A stretch of DNA of 64,000 nucleotides from a virus. A program made the position numbers and the translations under genes. The notes under the pieces were generated by a model that was not told where the DNA came from, did not search any database, and worked only from the letters and a program-made list of their open reading frames with translations. Positions 15,829 to 23,812 of this stretch are shown one piece after another (position 1 is the first letter of the stretch; the number at the start of each line of letters is the position of its first letter). Location of the stretch: the IMG/VR virus record IMGVR_UViG_3300028844_001691, positions 1-64,000 of that record, one strand, 5' to 3'.

Positions 15829-17136
15829 ATGTCATTTCAAACAAACAAAACAACTAGTAAAAAGTTCGCTTGTGAAACAGGCTTTGAGACTGATCCACAA
15901 TTGGATGCTAAGGTTAGAGAGAAACTAATACAAGCTCGTGTTAGTCTACTTATTAAACACCCTTTCTTTGGTACACTTGCTACAAGGCTTGAACTTGTAA
16001 ATGGTGATGATTGGTTGCCAACCGCGGCAACTGACGGCAGACGTTTTTATTACAATACAAAATTTGTTGATGCATTAAGTGTTGGCGAAACTATGTTCTT
16101 GTTTGGACACGAAGTATTACACGTTGTATACGACCATATGGCTCGTTTCACAGACCGTGATAAACAGTTGGCAAATATTGCCGCTGACTATTGTGTTAAT
16201 GGTGATTTGATACAAAATACAGTTGGTGATCCTATTACTACTGTAGATATGATACATGATAAAAAATATTATGGTTGGTCATTTGAAGAAGTCTATGACG
16301 ACTTATATGAGAATGCAGACAAAATTGATATTGAAAGCCTACTAGATAAAGTACTTGACGATCATCTAGATGGTGATGGTTCTGAAAGTGGAAAAGCCAC
16401 TGAAGGCGAGGGCGACGATAGTTCTAAAGGTAAAAGCAGTGGACGTCCTAAACTTTCAGAAGAAGAACGTAGACAAATTAGAGAAGAAATGAAAGCGGCT
16501 GTAATGGGTGCGGCTCAGAGTGCTGGTTCAGGTAATGTTCCTGCAGGAGTTAAAAGACTTATTGAACAGTGGACACAACCTAAAATGGATTGGAGAACAT
16601 TGCTTCAACAACAAATTGAAAGCACAATTAAAAGTGACTTTACTTTCCAAAAAATTAACAGACGTAGTTGGCATATGGATGCTATACTACCAGGCATGAA
16701 CAATGATGAAAAGATTGATATTTGTGTTGCTTTAGATATGTCAGGTTCTATTAGTAATAAAATGGCACGTGATTTCTTAAGTGAAATAAAAGGTATTATG
16801 GATTCATATGAAGACTTTAATATTAAAGTATGGTGCTTTGATACTAGTGTTTATGCAGAACAAGATTTTGATCCAAGCAATGGAGAAGAATTAATTGACT
16901 ATGTTCCAATTGGTGGAGGTGGTACAGACTTCGAATGTAATTGGGAATATATGAAAGAGAAGGGCATTGAGCCTAAGAAGTTTATTATGTTTACAGATGG
17001 TTATCCATTTGGTAGTTGGGGCGATGAATTGTATTGTGACACTGTTTTTATTATACACGGTTCTGATCAAATTGTTCCACCGTTTGGAACTTATGCATAT
17101 TATAACCAAATAGAAGATAAAAAGAAAGCGGCATAA
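15829..17136 (+). CDS. VWA-domain protein with HExxH metallopeptidase-like N-terminus
   Basis: 435 residues in two parts, the DUF2201 arrangement. The N-terminal half carries a zincin-type motif HEVLH (His94-His98, GHEVLHVVYDH). A charged linker (about 180-215) follows. The C-terminal half has a von Willebrand factor A domain with the MIDAS signature DMSGS (Asp303, Ser305, Ser307) and later GGGGTDF. Such proteins are the usual partners of MoxR ATPases and may present or process a target. Both key motifs are intact. The target in the infected cell is unknown. The stop shares a base with the next ATG. Confidence 0.88.
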   Translation: MSFQTNKTTSKKFACETGFETDPQLDAKVREKLIQARVSLLIKHPFFGTLATRLELVNGDDWLPTAATDGRRFYYNTKFVDALSVGETMFLFGHEVLHVVYDHMARFTDRDKQLANIAADYCVNGDLIQNTVGDPITTVDMIHDKKYYGWSFEEVYDDLYENADKIDIESLLDKVLDDHLDGDGSESGKATEGEGDDSSKGKSSGRPKLSEEERRQIREEMKAAVMGAAQSAGSGNVPAGVKRLIEQWTQPKMDWRTLLQQQIESTIKSDFTFQKINRRSWHMDAILPGMNNDEKIDICVALDMSGSISNKMARDFLSEIKGIMDSYEDFNIKVWCFDTSVYAEQDFDPSNGEELIDYVPIGGGGTDFECNWEYMKEKGIEPKKFIMFTDGYPFGSWGDELYCDTVFIIHGSDQIVPPFGTYAYYNQIEDKKKAA

Positions 17137-17471
17137 TGCGAGAAATTAATCCGTTGAATGTTCTTAATCAAAGAGAAGTTTCTATGATGCCAGAACATTT
17201 TACAAAAATTAAACACGAAGTAGATTACTCGTCTGGTAAAACTCACAATGATGTTGTTGATAATATCAAAACTTGGATCTTTAATAATCTAGATGGCAGG
17301 TTTACTGTAACGGATTATGAAAAATCAGATAGCGATAATGTATGGGACGAGTTCGACGACGATGGTCTTAACTCACGTATGTTTGGCGGACTCGATTACA
17401 AAGTTATGGTTACTATAGGTTTTGAACAACCTGAGGAATCTACATTCTTTTCTTTGGCTTATCAGGGCTAG
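17136..17471 (+). CDS. Phage protein, unknown function
   Basis: 111 residues. The TAATG overlap with the VWA gene supports the start at 17136; a second possible start is the MMPEH further in. The protein is acidic with a strand-rich C-terminus (YKVMVTIGFEQPEESTFF). Its last 32 bases overlap the end of the convergent gene on the other strand. Confidence 0.55.
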   Translation: MREINPLNVLNQREVSMMPEHFTKIKHEVDYSSGKTHNDVVDNIKTWIFNNLDGRFTVTDYEKSDSDNVWDEFDDDGLNSRMFGGLDYKVMVTIGFEQPEESTFFSLAYQG

Positions 17472-17964
17472 ACTTAATCTTTTCTACACTTAAATCAATG
17501 AATGAAGTAATACCATTTTGATTTATAACACAATAAGAAGTAGAATTTAATAGTCTTGTAAAATATTCCTGAGGTATTGAAGTCATAAACAATTCAGAAA
17601 AGAAAACATTTAAATTATGATATTGATTCATTTTGTATTCTTGTGTTTCTGATTTAGGAATACTAAAACCTTTCTCAAGTATGCCTTCCATTATTTGAGC
17701 AAGTGTTAACCATGTATCAGATTGTTCTTTAGCATTGCTCATCCAATCCGCGGATGTTTGACTGCTATCTAATAAGTTTGCCATTGCGGCGTGTTTATAT
17801 TGTAACGTATACAAATAAACGCACCCACCAGCAACATCATAGAAGTATTTTGCTATAGGCTCATTAAATTCTATAGTTTTAGGCGGATTATTTGGTGTGT
17901 ATCGTTCTGCTTGTGCCATTAATGGAGTTAGCATAAGGATACATAAAATAACTAATTTTTTCAT
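17440..17964 (-). CDS. Periplasmic protein with signal peptide, unknown function
   Basis: 174 residues on the minus strand, the only leftward gene in the first 22 kb. A clear Sec signal (MKKLVILCILMLTPLMAQA, cleavage before Glu20) is followed by a helical mature domain with two Cys (GGCVYLYT and SYCVINQ) that could pair. A ribosome site AGGA precedes the ATG on that strand. It may be a late-acquired accessory gene. Function unknown. Confidence 0.65.
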   Translation of the reverse strand: MKKLVILCILMLTPLMAQAERYTPNNPPKTIEFNEPIAKYFYDVAGGCVYLYTLQYKHAAMANLLDSSQTSADWMSNAKEQSDTWLTLAQIMEGILEKGFSIPKSETQEYKMNQYHNLNVFFSELFMTSIPQEYFTRLLNSTSYCVINQNGITSFIDLSVEKIKSSPDKPKKRM

Positions 17965-17980
17965 AGGTTTTTCCTGTGAT

Positions 17981-18014
17981 GATAAATAATAATAGTAGTA
18001 TATAACTATTTATA
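17981..18014. promoter_or_regulatory. Divergent late-promoter-like elements
   Basis: The 64-base gap between the leftward periplasmic gene and the rightward gene at 18029 contains GATAAATA on the plus strand (17981-17988) and TATAAATA on the minus strand (18007-18014). TATAAATA is the T4 late consensus. No TTGACA promoter is present here. Two elements in the correct orientations for the two flanking genes are suggestive, but both are short AT-rich words. Confidence 0.35.
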
Positions 18015-18028
18015 CAATGGAGGACGTA

Positions 18029-18382
18029 ATGTCAAAAAAACCAAAAACACACCCTGTTGATAAACCAAAAACTGGAATCAACACATCTGGAACAGAATCA
18101 ACTGCACCAGCAACTGCACCTTTACCGGATCAACCTGGTTTAAGTGTAGGTGACCTTAAAAAAATTGTACAAATTGTTCAAATTTGTTCACAACGTGGAG
18201 CCTTTAAAGCAGAAGAAATGAAAACTGTTGGCGAAACTTATACTAATCTTGTAAACTTTTTAGTTGCCACAGGGGCAATTCCAAAAGGTGATGAACCTGC
18301 ACAGACTTCAGACGAAGCACCTGCCGTAGATCCAGCACCAGCACCAACAAGTGATGCAAGTACAGAAGACTCAAAGTCTTAA
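18029..18382 (+). CDS. Conserved phage protein with low-complexity ends
   Basis: 117 residues from the ATG at 18029, which has GGAGG eight bases upstream; an ATG at 18017 overlaps that site and is rejected. Pro/Thr/Ser/Ala-rich termini flank a folded helical core (LSVGDLKKIVQIVQICSQRGAFKAEEMKTVG) that looks conserved. Function unknown. Confidence 0.6.
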   Translation: MSKKPKTHPVDKPKTGINTSGTESTAPATAPLPDQPGLSVGDLKKIVQIVQICSQRGAFKAEEMKTVGETYTNLVNFLVATGAIPKGDEPAQTSDEAPAVDPAPAPTSDASTEDSKS

Positions 18383-18399
18383 TTTAAAAGGAGCAATCA

Positions 18400-18972
18400 A
18401 TGAAACATATTGGTTTACACAAGGACCGCAAGGTCGCAGTAATCTTTAGAACAGTTCCAAATGAAAACCAGAACTGTCTAATTACATATATAGATTCTTT
18501 ACCAGAAATTCCTCGTAATGCAATTAACGAATGTTTAGCATCAGCAGATGGACAAAATTCGCCATCATTCTCTGATGCAGTTTATAGATTTAAAACTACA
18601 ATTGGAGATGGCTTACTTAATACTCTTAATGTAGGAAACATGATGGTTAAGGTTCCAACTGCGGAAGTATTTTTAACACCTAACGATAAGTCAAAAGTAC
18701 AACTGTCAGAGTTGAATGCAGAAATTGGAGACGATGTTCCACAATCTGAATCACCTTCAACACGTGATGTAAGAATGCCTGCTGATACACAGACACCACC
18801 TGCAGGAACTCCAGGAGCATTATCCGATGAGCAAATTGCGGCTAGTTTAAGATCTCAAGCGGCAACAATGCAAAAAGAAGCAACCCGTTTGTTAAAAGAA
18901 GCAGAAGAACTACACCCAGCACCAAAACGTGGTAGAGGGCGTCCTTCAAAGACTCCTTCAGCCGTTAATTAA
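18400..18972 (+). CDS. Phage protein with C-terminal AT-hook-like motif
   Basis: 190 residues. The N-terminal 100 form a folded domain (VAVIFRTVPNENQNCLITY, then FSDAVYRFKTTIGDG). A Pro-rich linker and a helical stretch follow, then KRGRGRPSKTP near the C-terminus, an AT-hook-like GRGRP core that binds the minor groove of AT-rich DNA. A DNA- or nucleoid-binding role is inferred from the motif alone. AAGGAG precedes the ATG. Confidence 0.6.
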   Translation: MKHIGLHKDRKVAVIFRTVPNENQNCLITYIDSLPEIPRNAINECLASADGQNSPSFSDAVYRFKTTIGDGLLNTLNVGNMMVKVPTAEVFLTPNDKSKVQLSELNAEIGDDVPQSESPSTRDVRMPADTQTPPAGTPGALSDEQIAASLRSQAATMQKEATRLLKEAEELHPAPKRGRGRPSKTPSAVN

Positions 18973-18983
18973 CGGAGGCGGAG

Positions 18984-19301
18984 TTGACCAATTCAACCAT
19001 TTGGTTATCTCAAATTATACACCACTGGGAGGATTTGTTTGAAGGAGTTGAATATCAGGATATACCTATCCAGTATGTTCAACGAATGGTTATCCATCTA
19101 AGGAATGGCGAAAACATTGATTTAAACATCAAAGAAGTTGTACAACAACACGGACTTGATTATAAAAAAATGGAAGAAGCCCTAGACGATAAATTAGCCA
19201 AAATTGAAAATAAGATTAAATATGTCGATTGGCATATTGATACATCCAAAGCCGCGGATGTAATTTCCAAAGCAACAAATCAAATCCTAGGAGACCTATA
19301 A
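18984..19301 (+). CDS. Conserved phage protein, unknown function
   Basis: 105 residues from a TTG with GGAGG in front. Helical, with Trp-rich N-terminus (IWLSQIIHHWEDLFEG) and a Lys/Asp-rich coiled-coil-like centre (YKKMEEALDDKLAKIENKI). No domain recognised. It abuts thyX with no gap. Confidence 0.6.
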   Translation: MTNSTIWLSQIIHHWEDLFEGVEYQDIPIQYVQRMVIHLRNGENIDLNIKEVVQQHGLDYKKMEEALDDKLAKIENKIKYVDWHIDTSKAADVISKATNQILGDL

Positions 19302-19964
19302 ATGAGTAACGTTAAAATCATAAGTTATAGTAAAGCACCTGACAATATCGAATTAGATAATGTGGAGGATCTTATTGCCTTTTGTGCCAGGGTAAGTAAC
19401 CCTAGTAATCAAATGAATAAGGAAACTAATTCAAAACTAATTAAGTATTTGATTAAACATAAACACTGGTCACCACTTGAAATGGTTAGTGCTTGTTTAG
19501 AGATTCATACCACACGTGATATTGCACACCAAATTGTAAGGCATAGAAGTTTTGCCTTTCAAGAATTTAGTCAACGTTATGCTAATCCAAACGAACAAGC
19601 AGAAATGTTTGAATTACGTGACGCAAGGTTACAAGACACAAAGAATAGACAGAATAGTATTGCCACAGAAAATGTAGAACTTATTCATTCATGGATTGAA
19701 AAGCAACAACAAGTCATCGATAAAGCAAAAGAAGTTTACGATTGGGCTATTGAAAATGATATTGCAAAGGAACAAGCAAGAGTAGTACTTCCGGAAGGAC
19801 TTACTAAAACAACTTTGTATATGAATGGTAGTTTACGTTCGTGGGTACACTACATTGAATTGCGTGGTGCTAATGGTACACAACAAGAACATATGGACAT
19901 TGCTCATGCTTGTGCTAAAGTTATCGCAAATATCTTTCCACTTATAGAAGAAATAAATATATAA
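19302..19964 (+). CDS. thyX: Flavin-dependent thymidylate synthase ThyX
   Basis: 220 residues. The ThyX signature RHRx7S is present (Arg80-His81-Arg82 to Ser90: RHRSFAFQEFS), followed by QRYA. The later VVLPEGLTKTTLYMNGSLRSW and the helix ending ELRGANGTQQEH contain the conserved Arg and Gln of the family. ThyX methylates dUMP to dTMP using FAD and methylene-tetrahydrofolate, supplying dTTP for an AT-rich genome. Length is normal. It is immediately preceded and followed by genes on the same strand. Confidence 0.95.
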   Translation: MSNVKIISYSKAPDNIELDNVEDLIAFCARVSNPSNQMNKETNSKLIKYLIKHKHWSPLEMVSACLEIHTTRDIAHQIVRHRSFAFQEFSQRYANPNEQAEMFELRDARLQDTKNRQNSIATENVELIHSWIEKQQQVIDKAKEVYDWAIENDIAKEQARVVLPEGLTKTTLYMNGSLRSWVHYIELRGANGTQQEHMDIAHACAKVIANIFPLIEEINI

Positions 19965-19965
19965 T

Positions 19966-20493
19966 ATGAACCAGCAAGAACTTAACAAATATTTTTCTAC
20001 AGAATGGCAACCAGAAATGGAAAAGTATGCTTTGTCAGGAATGGATCTTGTACACAAATGTCGTAAAAGAGATTGGGTATTAGATGTTGGCTGTGGATAT
20101 AATCCTTTTAAAGGACACATAAAAAATTTAGTAGCAATAGATCCTGCAAATGATAAAGCAGATGTTGTTACAACTATCGAAGACTTTGAAACAGATAGGC
20201 TATTTGACGTAGCATTTTGTTTAGGTAGTATTAACTTTGGTGACGAAGCAAAAATTCGTACACAAATTGAAAAACTTATTACACATATGCAACCTTCATG
20301 TAAAATATTTTGGCGTTGTAATCCAGGACGTTTTGACCACGGAAATCTAAATACACATAAAGTTAACTTCTTTAATTGGAGTGAACAGTATCATGAAACG
20401 TTTTGTAAAGACTATGGATTTAAATTAGTAGAACTTGGTACTGAAATACCAGACAACGATAAGGTTAGAATTTATGCAGAGTGGAATAGATAA
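19966..20493 (+). CDS. Class I SAM-dependent methyltransferase-like protein
   Basis: 175 residues. SAM-binding motif I is WVLDVGCGYNPF (residues 37-48), followed by an acidic strand (LVAIDPAND) and a motif-IV-like FDVAFCLGSINFGD. The protein is shorter than many methyltransferases but the Rossmann core appears complete. The substrate is unknown. The last 20 bases overlap the P-loop gene downstream. Confidence 0.75.
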   Translation: MNQQELNKYFSTEWQPEMEKYALSGMDLVHKCRKRDWVLDVGCGYNPFKGHIKNLVAIDPANDKADVVTTIEDFETDRLFDVAFCLGSINFGDEAKIRTQIEKLITHMQPSCKIFWRCNPGRFDHGNLNTHKVNFFNWSEQYHETFCKDYGFKLVELGTEIPDNDKVRIYAEWNR

Positions 20494-21343
20494 TTATCAA
20501 GGTGAAGATCTGATAATCATTACAGGTGCTCCTGGTACTAGATGGAGTGCAAGTATACAATCGATTACAAGTCATCCAAGTATTAACTTGTCAGACCAAA
20601 CAGAAGAACGTTCATATGAACGCACTGCATCATACGAAGATGGTAAGAAAGCAGGTATAGGTTGGCATCGTGGAGTATATTTTGGACCATGCCATGAGTT
20701 TGGTGATACGTTTGACGATTTAGAATCCTGGGATAAAAAAAGTTTACTAGAAGAATTTAAAAAAGCATTTAGTGATTGGGACTATGGCATTAAAATTGTT
20801 AAGAGTCATTGGTTTGCTTATGGATTAGAACATTTACACAAATGTTTTCCTAAGGCTAGAATTATTGCATACTACTTACCAGACGAACTATGTTTACAAT
20901 GGTGGCAAGTTGTAGGTGGATTCGATATAGAATATCCACATTATGATTGGTACAAAAGTCATAAACGTATGCTTGAACAGATTAAAATTGAAAATGCTTG
21001 TTCAATTAAATTTGCCGCTGAAAAGGGTGTACCATTTTTAAGATACAACACTCTTGCTGAAGTACATAAAGCATTAGGAATGGATCCTAGTAAAGTAAGT
21101 TATAAAGATGTATGGGATAGAGATCCTAAAATCCAAACACTAGCAGAACAACTAGGTGATGGTACTTGGGATTTAGATACACAAGAAGGTAGAGATGCAT
21201 ATACAAAACATATGCTCGATGACAGAAGTAAAGCCAACATGGCAATGATTTATAACCCAGAGACGACTTATAGCAATCAAATTATTCCACAAAGTCTAAT
21301 TGATTCTACAGTCAAAGTTATTAACAAATACGGACGAAATTAA
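20474..21343 (+). CDS. P-loop sulfotransferase-like protein, paralogue 1
   Basis: 289 residues from the ATG at 20474; an in-frame codon at 20435 lies deeper inside the upstream gene. The N-terminal strand and loop IIITGAPGTRWS resembles the PAPS-binding loop of sulfotransferases. A second strand, IKIVKSHWFAYGL followed by ARIIAYYLPDE, matches the family's later core. It shares APG(T/S)(R/K)WS, the YFGP and FGD motifs and a tail pattern with the gene at 21719, so the two are paralogues. They flank iscU. Substrate unknown. Confidence 0.6.
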   Translation: MQSGIDNYQGEDLIIITGAPGTRWSASIQSITSHPSINLSDQTEERSYERTASYEDGKKAGIGWHRGVYFGPCHEFGDTFDDLESWDKKSLLEEFKKAFSDWDYGIKIVKSHWFAYGLEHLHKCFPKARIIAYYLPDELCLQWWQVVGGFDIEYPHYDWYKSHKRMLEQIKIENACSIKFAAEKGVPFLRYNTLAEVHKALGMDPSKVSYKDVWDRDPKIQTLAEQLGDGTWDLDTQEGRDAYTKHMLDDRSKANMAMIYNPETTYSNQIIPQSLIDSTVKVINKYGRN

Positions 21344-21344
21344 A

Positions 21345-21719
21345 ATGGCTTATAGTAAAAAAGTTTTAGACCATTACGAAAATCCTCGTAATGTAGGCAA
21401 AATGGTTGAAGATAATAATGTTGGAACAGGAATGGTAGGTGCTCCTGCCTGTGGAGATGTTATGCGATTACAAATAAAAGTAAAAGAAGGCGTAATCAAA
21501 GATGCTTGTTTTAAAACATATGGTTGTGGAAGTGCTATTGCTAGTAGCAGTCTTGTAACTGAAATGGTTAAAGGCATGACATTAGATGAAGCATCAGCAG
21601 TTAAGAATATGGACATTGTGGAAGAACTTGCATTGCCTCCAGTAAAGATTCACTGTAGTGTATTGGCAGAAGATGCCATTAAATCAGCAATAGAAAATTA
21701 TAAAAGTAAGAACGTATAA
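21345..21719 (+). CDS. iscU: IscU-type Fe-S cluster scaffold
   Basis: 124 residues, nearly the length of bacterial IscU. The three ligand Cys are in place: Cys36 (GAPACGD, with Asp38), Cys61 (TYGCGSA) and Cys104 (KIHCSVLAED). The LPPVK motif at 97-101, the site recognised by the HscA chaperone in bacteria, is intact. The start at 21345 replaces a longer frame that runs back into the upstream gene. No IscS, HscA or HscB is in the window, so the protein would need host partners. It probably supplies clusters to the radical SAM enzymes encoded to the right. Confidence 0.93.
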   Translation: MAYSKKVLDHYENPRNVGKMVEDNNVGTGMVGAPACGDVMRLQIKVKEGVIKDACFKTYGCGSAIASSSLVTEMVKGMTLDEASAVKNMDIVEELALPPVKIHCSVLAEDAIKSAIENYKSKNV

Positions 21720-22438
21720 TGGATGAAAGTAAATTAGTATTTTTCACAGGTGCCCCTGGAAGTAAATGGAGTGCAGTTGCTCATACTATTGCACAAAGTA
21801 ACAAGTATTTGTTTGATACTGGTGACTATGCTCCTGATAGACAATATGCTCACAGTGTTGATAAAGATATAGTTGCTCATAACGGAGCATACTTTGGTCC
21901 CGGTTTTCCTTTTGGAGATAGTTTTGACAAAGTTGCAAAACTACCTAAAGATGAAGTTTATAGAGAAATTGAAGACGCATGGATAACACAGAACGGCGGA
22001 CTTAAAATTATTAAATGTCATCAGTTTAGTATTGACCTAGCAGATATTCACAGAGAGTTTCCAACAAGTAAAATTATTATTTGTTATAGAAACAATGAAG
22101 CCTGTGAAGATGGTTGGTTTGGTGCTGGTGGTTTTAACATTCCTTATCCACAATATAAAGAAGCATATACCAATCGAGAAACAATGATTAAAAAGATAGC
22201 AGAAGAAAATATGCACAACTTGAAGTTCATTAGAGATGAACAACTAGAAATGCACGTTGCTAATCAAGGACACTTTAAAAATTATTGGGGTGTTGATATT
22301 AACGATAAACTAAATGCTAAATTTGTTAAATTGATTGAAGGTATTCCAATGCATTGGGATAGTAAGTTTTCTGAAACTGTTGCCATAAAGGCAAAAAATG
22401 ATGTTCTTATTTCTACATTAGGATTTAAGGAAAGTTAA
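21719..22438 (+). CDS. P-loop sulfotransferase-like protein, paralogue 2
   Basis: 239 residues, overlapping the IscU stop (TAATG). It begins LVFFTGAPGSKWSAVAH, the same modified P-loop as the paralogue at 20474, and shares the AYFGPGFPFGDSFD block and IKIIKCHQF...SKIIICYRN. The second Cys-rich strand ends in the same way as sulfotransferase cores. Its 3' end overlaps the first gene of the leftward operon by 21 bases, marking the strand switch. Confidence 0.6.
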   Translation: MDESKLVFFTGAPGSKWSAVAHTIAQSNKYLFDTGDYAPDRQYAHSVDKDIVAHNGAYFGPGFPFGDSFDKVAKLPKDEVYREIEDAWITQNGGLKIIKCHQFSIDLADIHREFPTSKIIICYRNNEACEDGWFGAGGFNIPYPQYKEAYTNRETMIKKIAEENMHNLKFIRDEQLEMHVANQGHFKNYWGVDINDKLNAKFVKLIEGIPMHWDSKFSETVAIKAKNDVLISTLGFKES

Positions 22439-23089
22439 GACTTTATCAAAGTTAGTCTTATTAAAACTTAATTCAAATTTACTACAAACTTTTTTAAAGT
22501 TTTCTTCAGTGAAAAACTTCTCTGGTTCTGTTATGATAATATCATCTTCAGACACAAATCTACTATAATTATCTATAACTCTTTCCAAGTGTTCTAGCAT
22601 ATGCATATAGTTTCCTTCAAATAAATCATAAAACGTTTTACCTTTTTCTTCAGGGTTAACATAGTACTTGGCACTTGTTTGACAATATCTTGCAAGTAGT
22701 CTAGCCTTGTCTTTTGGTATGATTACTATATGCTTTGCACCTTCAAAGAATGCTTTAGTTTTATCTAAAGGACCATGTAATGCATACATCAAATGCTTGG
22801 GTTGAAACTGCTCAATTGGGCCTTTTAGAGCTTCATATTTGCCCGTATACAGCCCTTGACGTTCTGCCATATCAAGTACAGGGGGAATAGTAAAACCGTC
22901 TTTAAAGCGTCTATTCCAGTGAAATTTAGTAAAGTTAGCATCAATACCAAATAGTTCTTTTTCAACATAAGGTTGCCAAGGATGTTCTCCATTAGCAACG
23001 TTGTTATACCAAACAACATCATCAGAACTAGCAAGTAATCTACCTACTTGGTGTCCTTTTGCTCCCATTGGTGCACTAATTACTATCAT
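22418..23089 (-). CDS. P-loop sulfotransferase-like protein, third member
   Basis: 223 residues, last gene of the leftward chain. It begins MIVISAPMGAKGHQVGRLL, a degenerate relative of the APG(T/S)xWS loop in the two rightward paralogues. A later AKHIVIIPKDKARLL strand and IIITEPEKFF near the end fit a sulfotransferase-type P-loop fold. The ATG overlaps the stop of the adenylating enzyme gene. Substrate unknown; together with its cousins it may transfer a group onto the pathway product. Confidence 0.5.
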   Translation of the reverse strand: MIVISAPMGAKGHQVGRLLASSDDVVWYNNVANGEHPWQPYVEKELFGIDANFTKFHWNRRFKDGFTIPPVLDMAERQGLYTGKYEALKGPIEQFQPKHLMYALHGPLDKTKAFFEGAKHIVIIPKDKARLLARYCQTSAKYYVNPEEKGKTFYDLFEGNYMHMLEHLERVIDNYSRFVSEDDIIITEPEKFFTEENFKKVCSKFELSFNKTNFDKVLTFLKS

Positions 23090-23808
23090 TTTCTTCCTTC
23101 ATAATATAAAATATTATCTTTAGATACTACTTTATCACCTGTTGCAAACCAATCATTATATACGCATATATCTCCCTTAACAATTAGTTCATTCCATTCA
23201 GATATTTGTACATCACAATAATATCTATCGCCGAGTATTGGCAATGATGCTTCTCCATCCATGCCATGTATGATTTTACTTCTGTATTCTTCTACTTTAT
23301 CTATACTATCAAAAACTGTATTAATAGCACAAGGTCCTATTTCTGTCATTCCCCAATTGGACATAAATGTTGCACCTTTGTTTACAAATGCACTTATAAG
23401 ATGCCACGGTACTCTGTCACTACCGCACGTTACCCAAAGTCCTGTTAAGTCTAAGTCTCTCCAGCCTTTAGTTTTTATTATTGCTTTGCCATGGTCTGGT
23501 GTGATATGCGTATGCGTATACTTCGTAACTTCTCTAACAAATCTATAAGCATTAAAATTTTCTATAACAACTTCTGCACCAACACGAATACCAGGTAAAG
23601 TCTGTGCTAACAAACCACCTGCGTGAGTTGTCTTACATATTGTATAAATTTTAGATTTGCTAGTAATCTTTTGACTATCAATAGCAACTTCATCAGCCGC
23701 TTTTAGTTTAGCAGGAGTTTGCTCGATTACTTTTGGAGTTCCTGTTGTGCCACTTGATTGAATACTAGTACCATTGCTGATAATATTTTGAAGTTCGTCT
23801 AGTTGCAT
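23086..23808 (-). CDS. Minimal ANL-family adenylating enzyme
   Basis: 240 residues. Core motifs of acyl/aryl-CoA synthetases and adenylation domains are present: SSGTTGTPK (residues 18-26), NWGMTEIGPC (151-160) and WFATGDKV (220-227) ending YYEGRK. It starts almost at the phosphate-binding motif and ends at the hinge, so the roughly 150-residue N-terminal part and the C-terminal lid of about 110 residues are missing. Family members form acyl-AMP from ATP and a carboxylate. Whether so short a form works alone is uncertain; it might need a partner or be a specialised minimal enzyme. Confidence 0.8.
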   Translation of the reverse strand: MQLDELQNIISNGTSIQSSGTTGTPKVIEQTPAKLKAADEVAIDSQKITSKSKIYTICKTTHAGGLLAQTLPGIRVGAEVVIENFNAYRFVREVTKYTHTHITPDHGKAIIKTKGWRDLDLTGLWVTCGSDRVPWHLISAFVNKGATFMSNWGMTEIGPCAINTVFDSIDKVEEYRSKIIHGMDGEASLPILGDRYYCDVQISEWNELIVKGDICVYNDWFATGDKVVSKDNILYYEGRK

Positions 23809-23812
23809 TTAC

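Noticed and set aside
21300-21344. N-terminal extension of IscU
   Set aside because: The 15 extra residues are encoded by the end of the upstream P-loop gene; the canonical IscU start aligns with the ATG at 21345.
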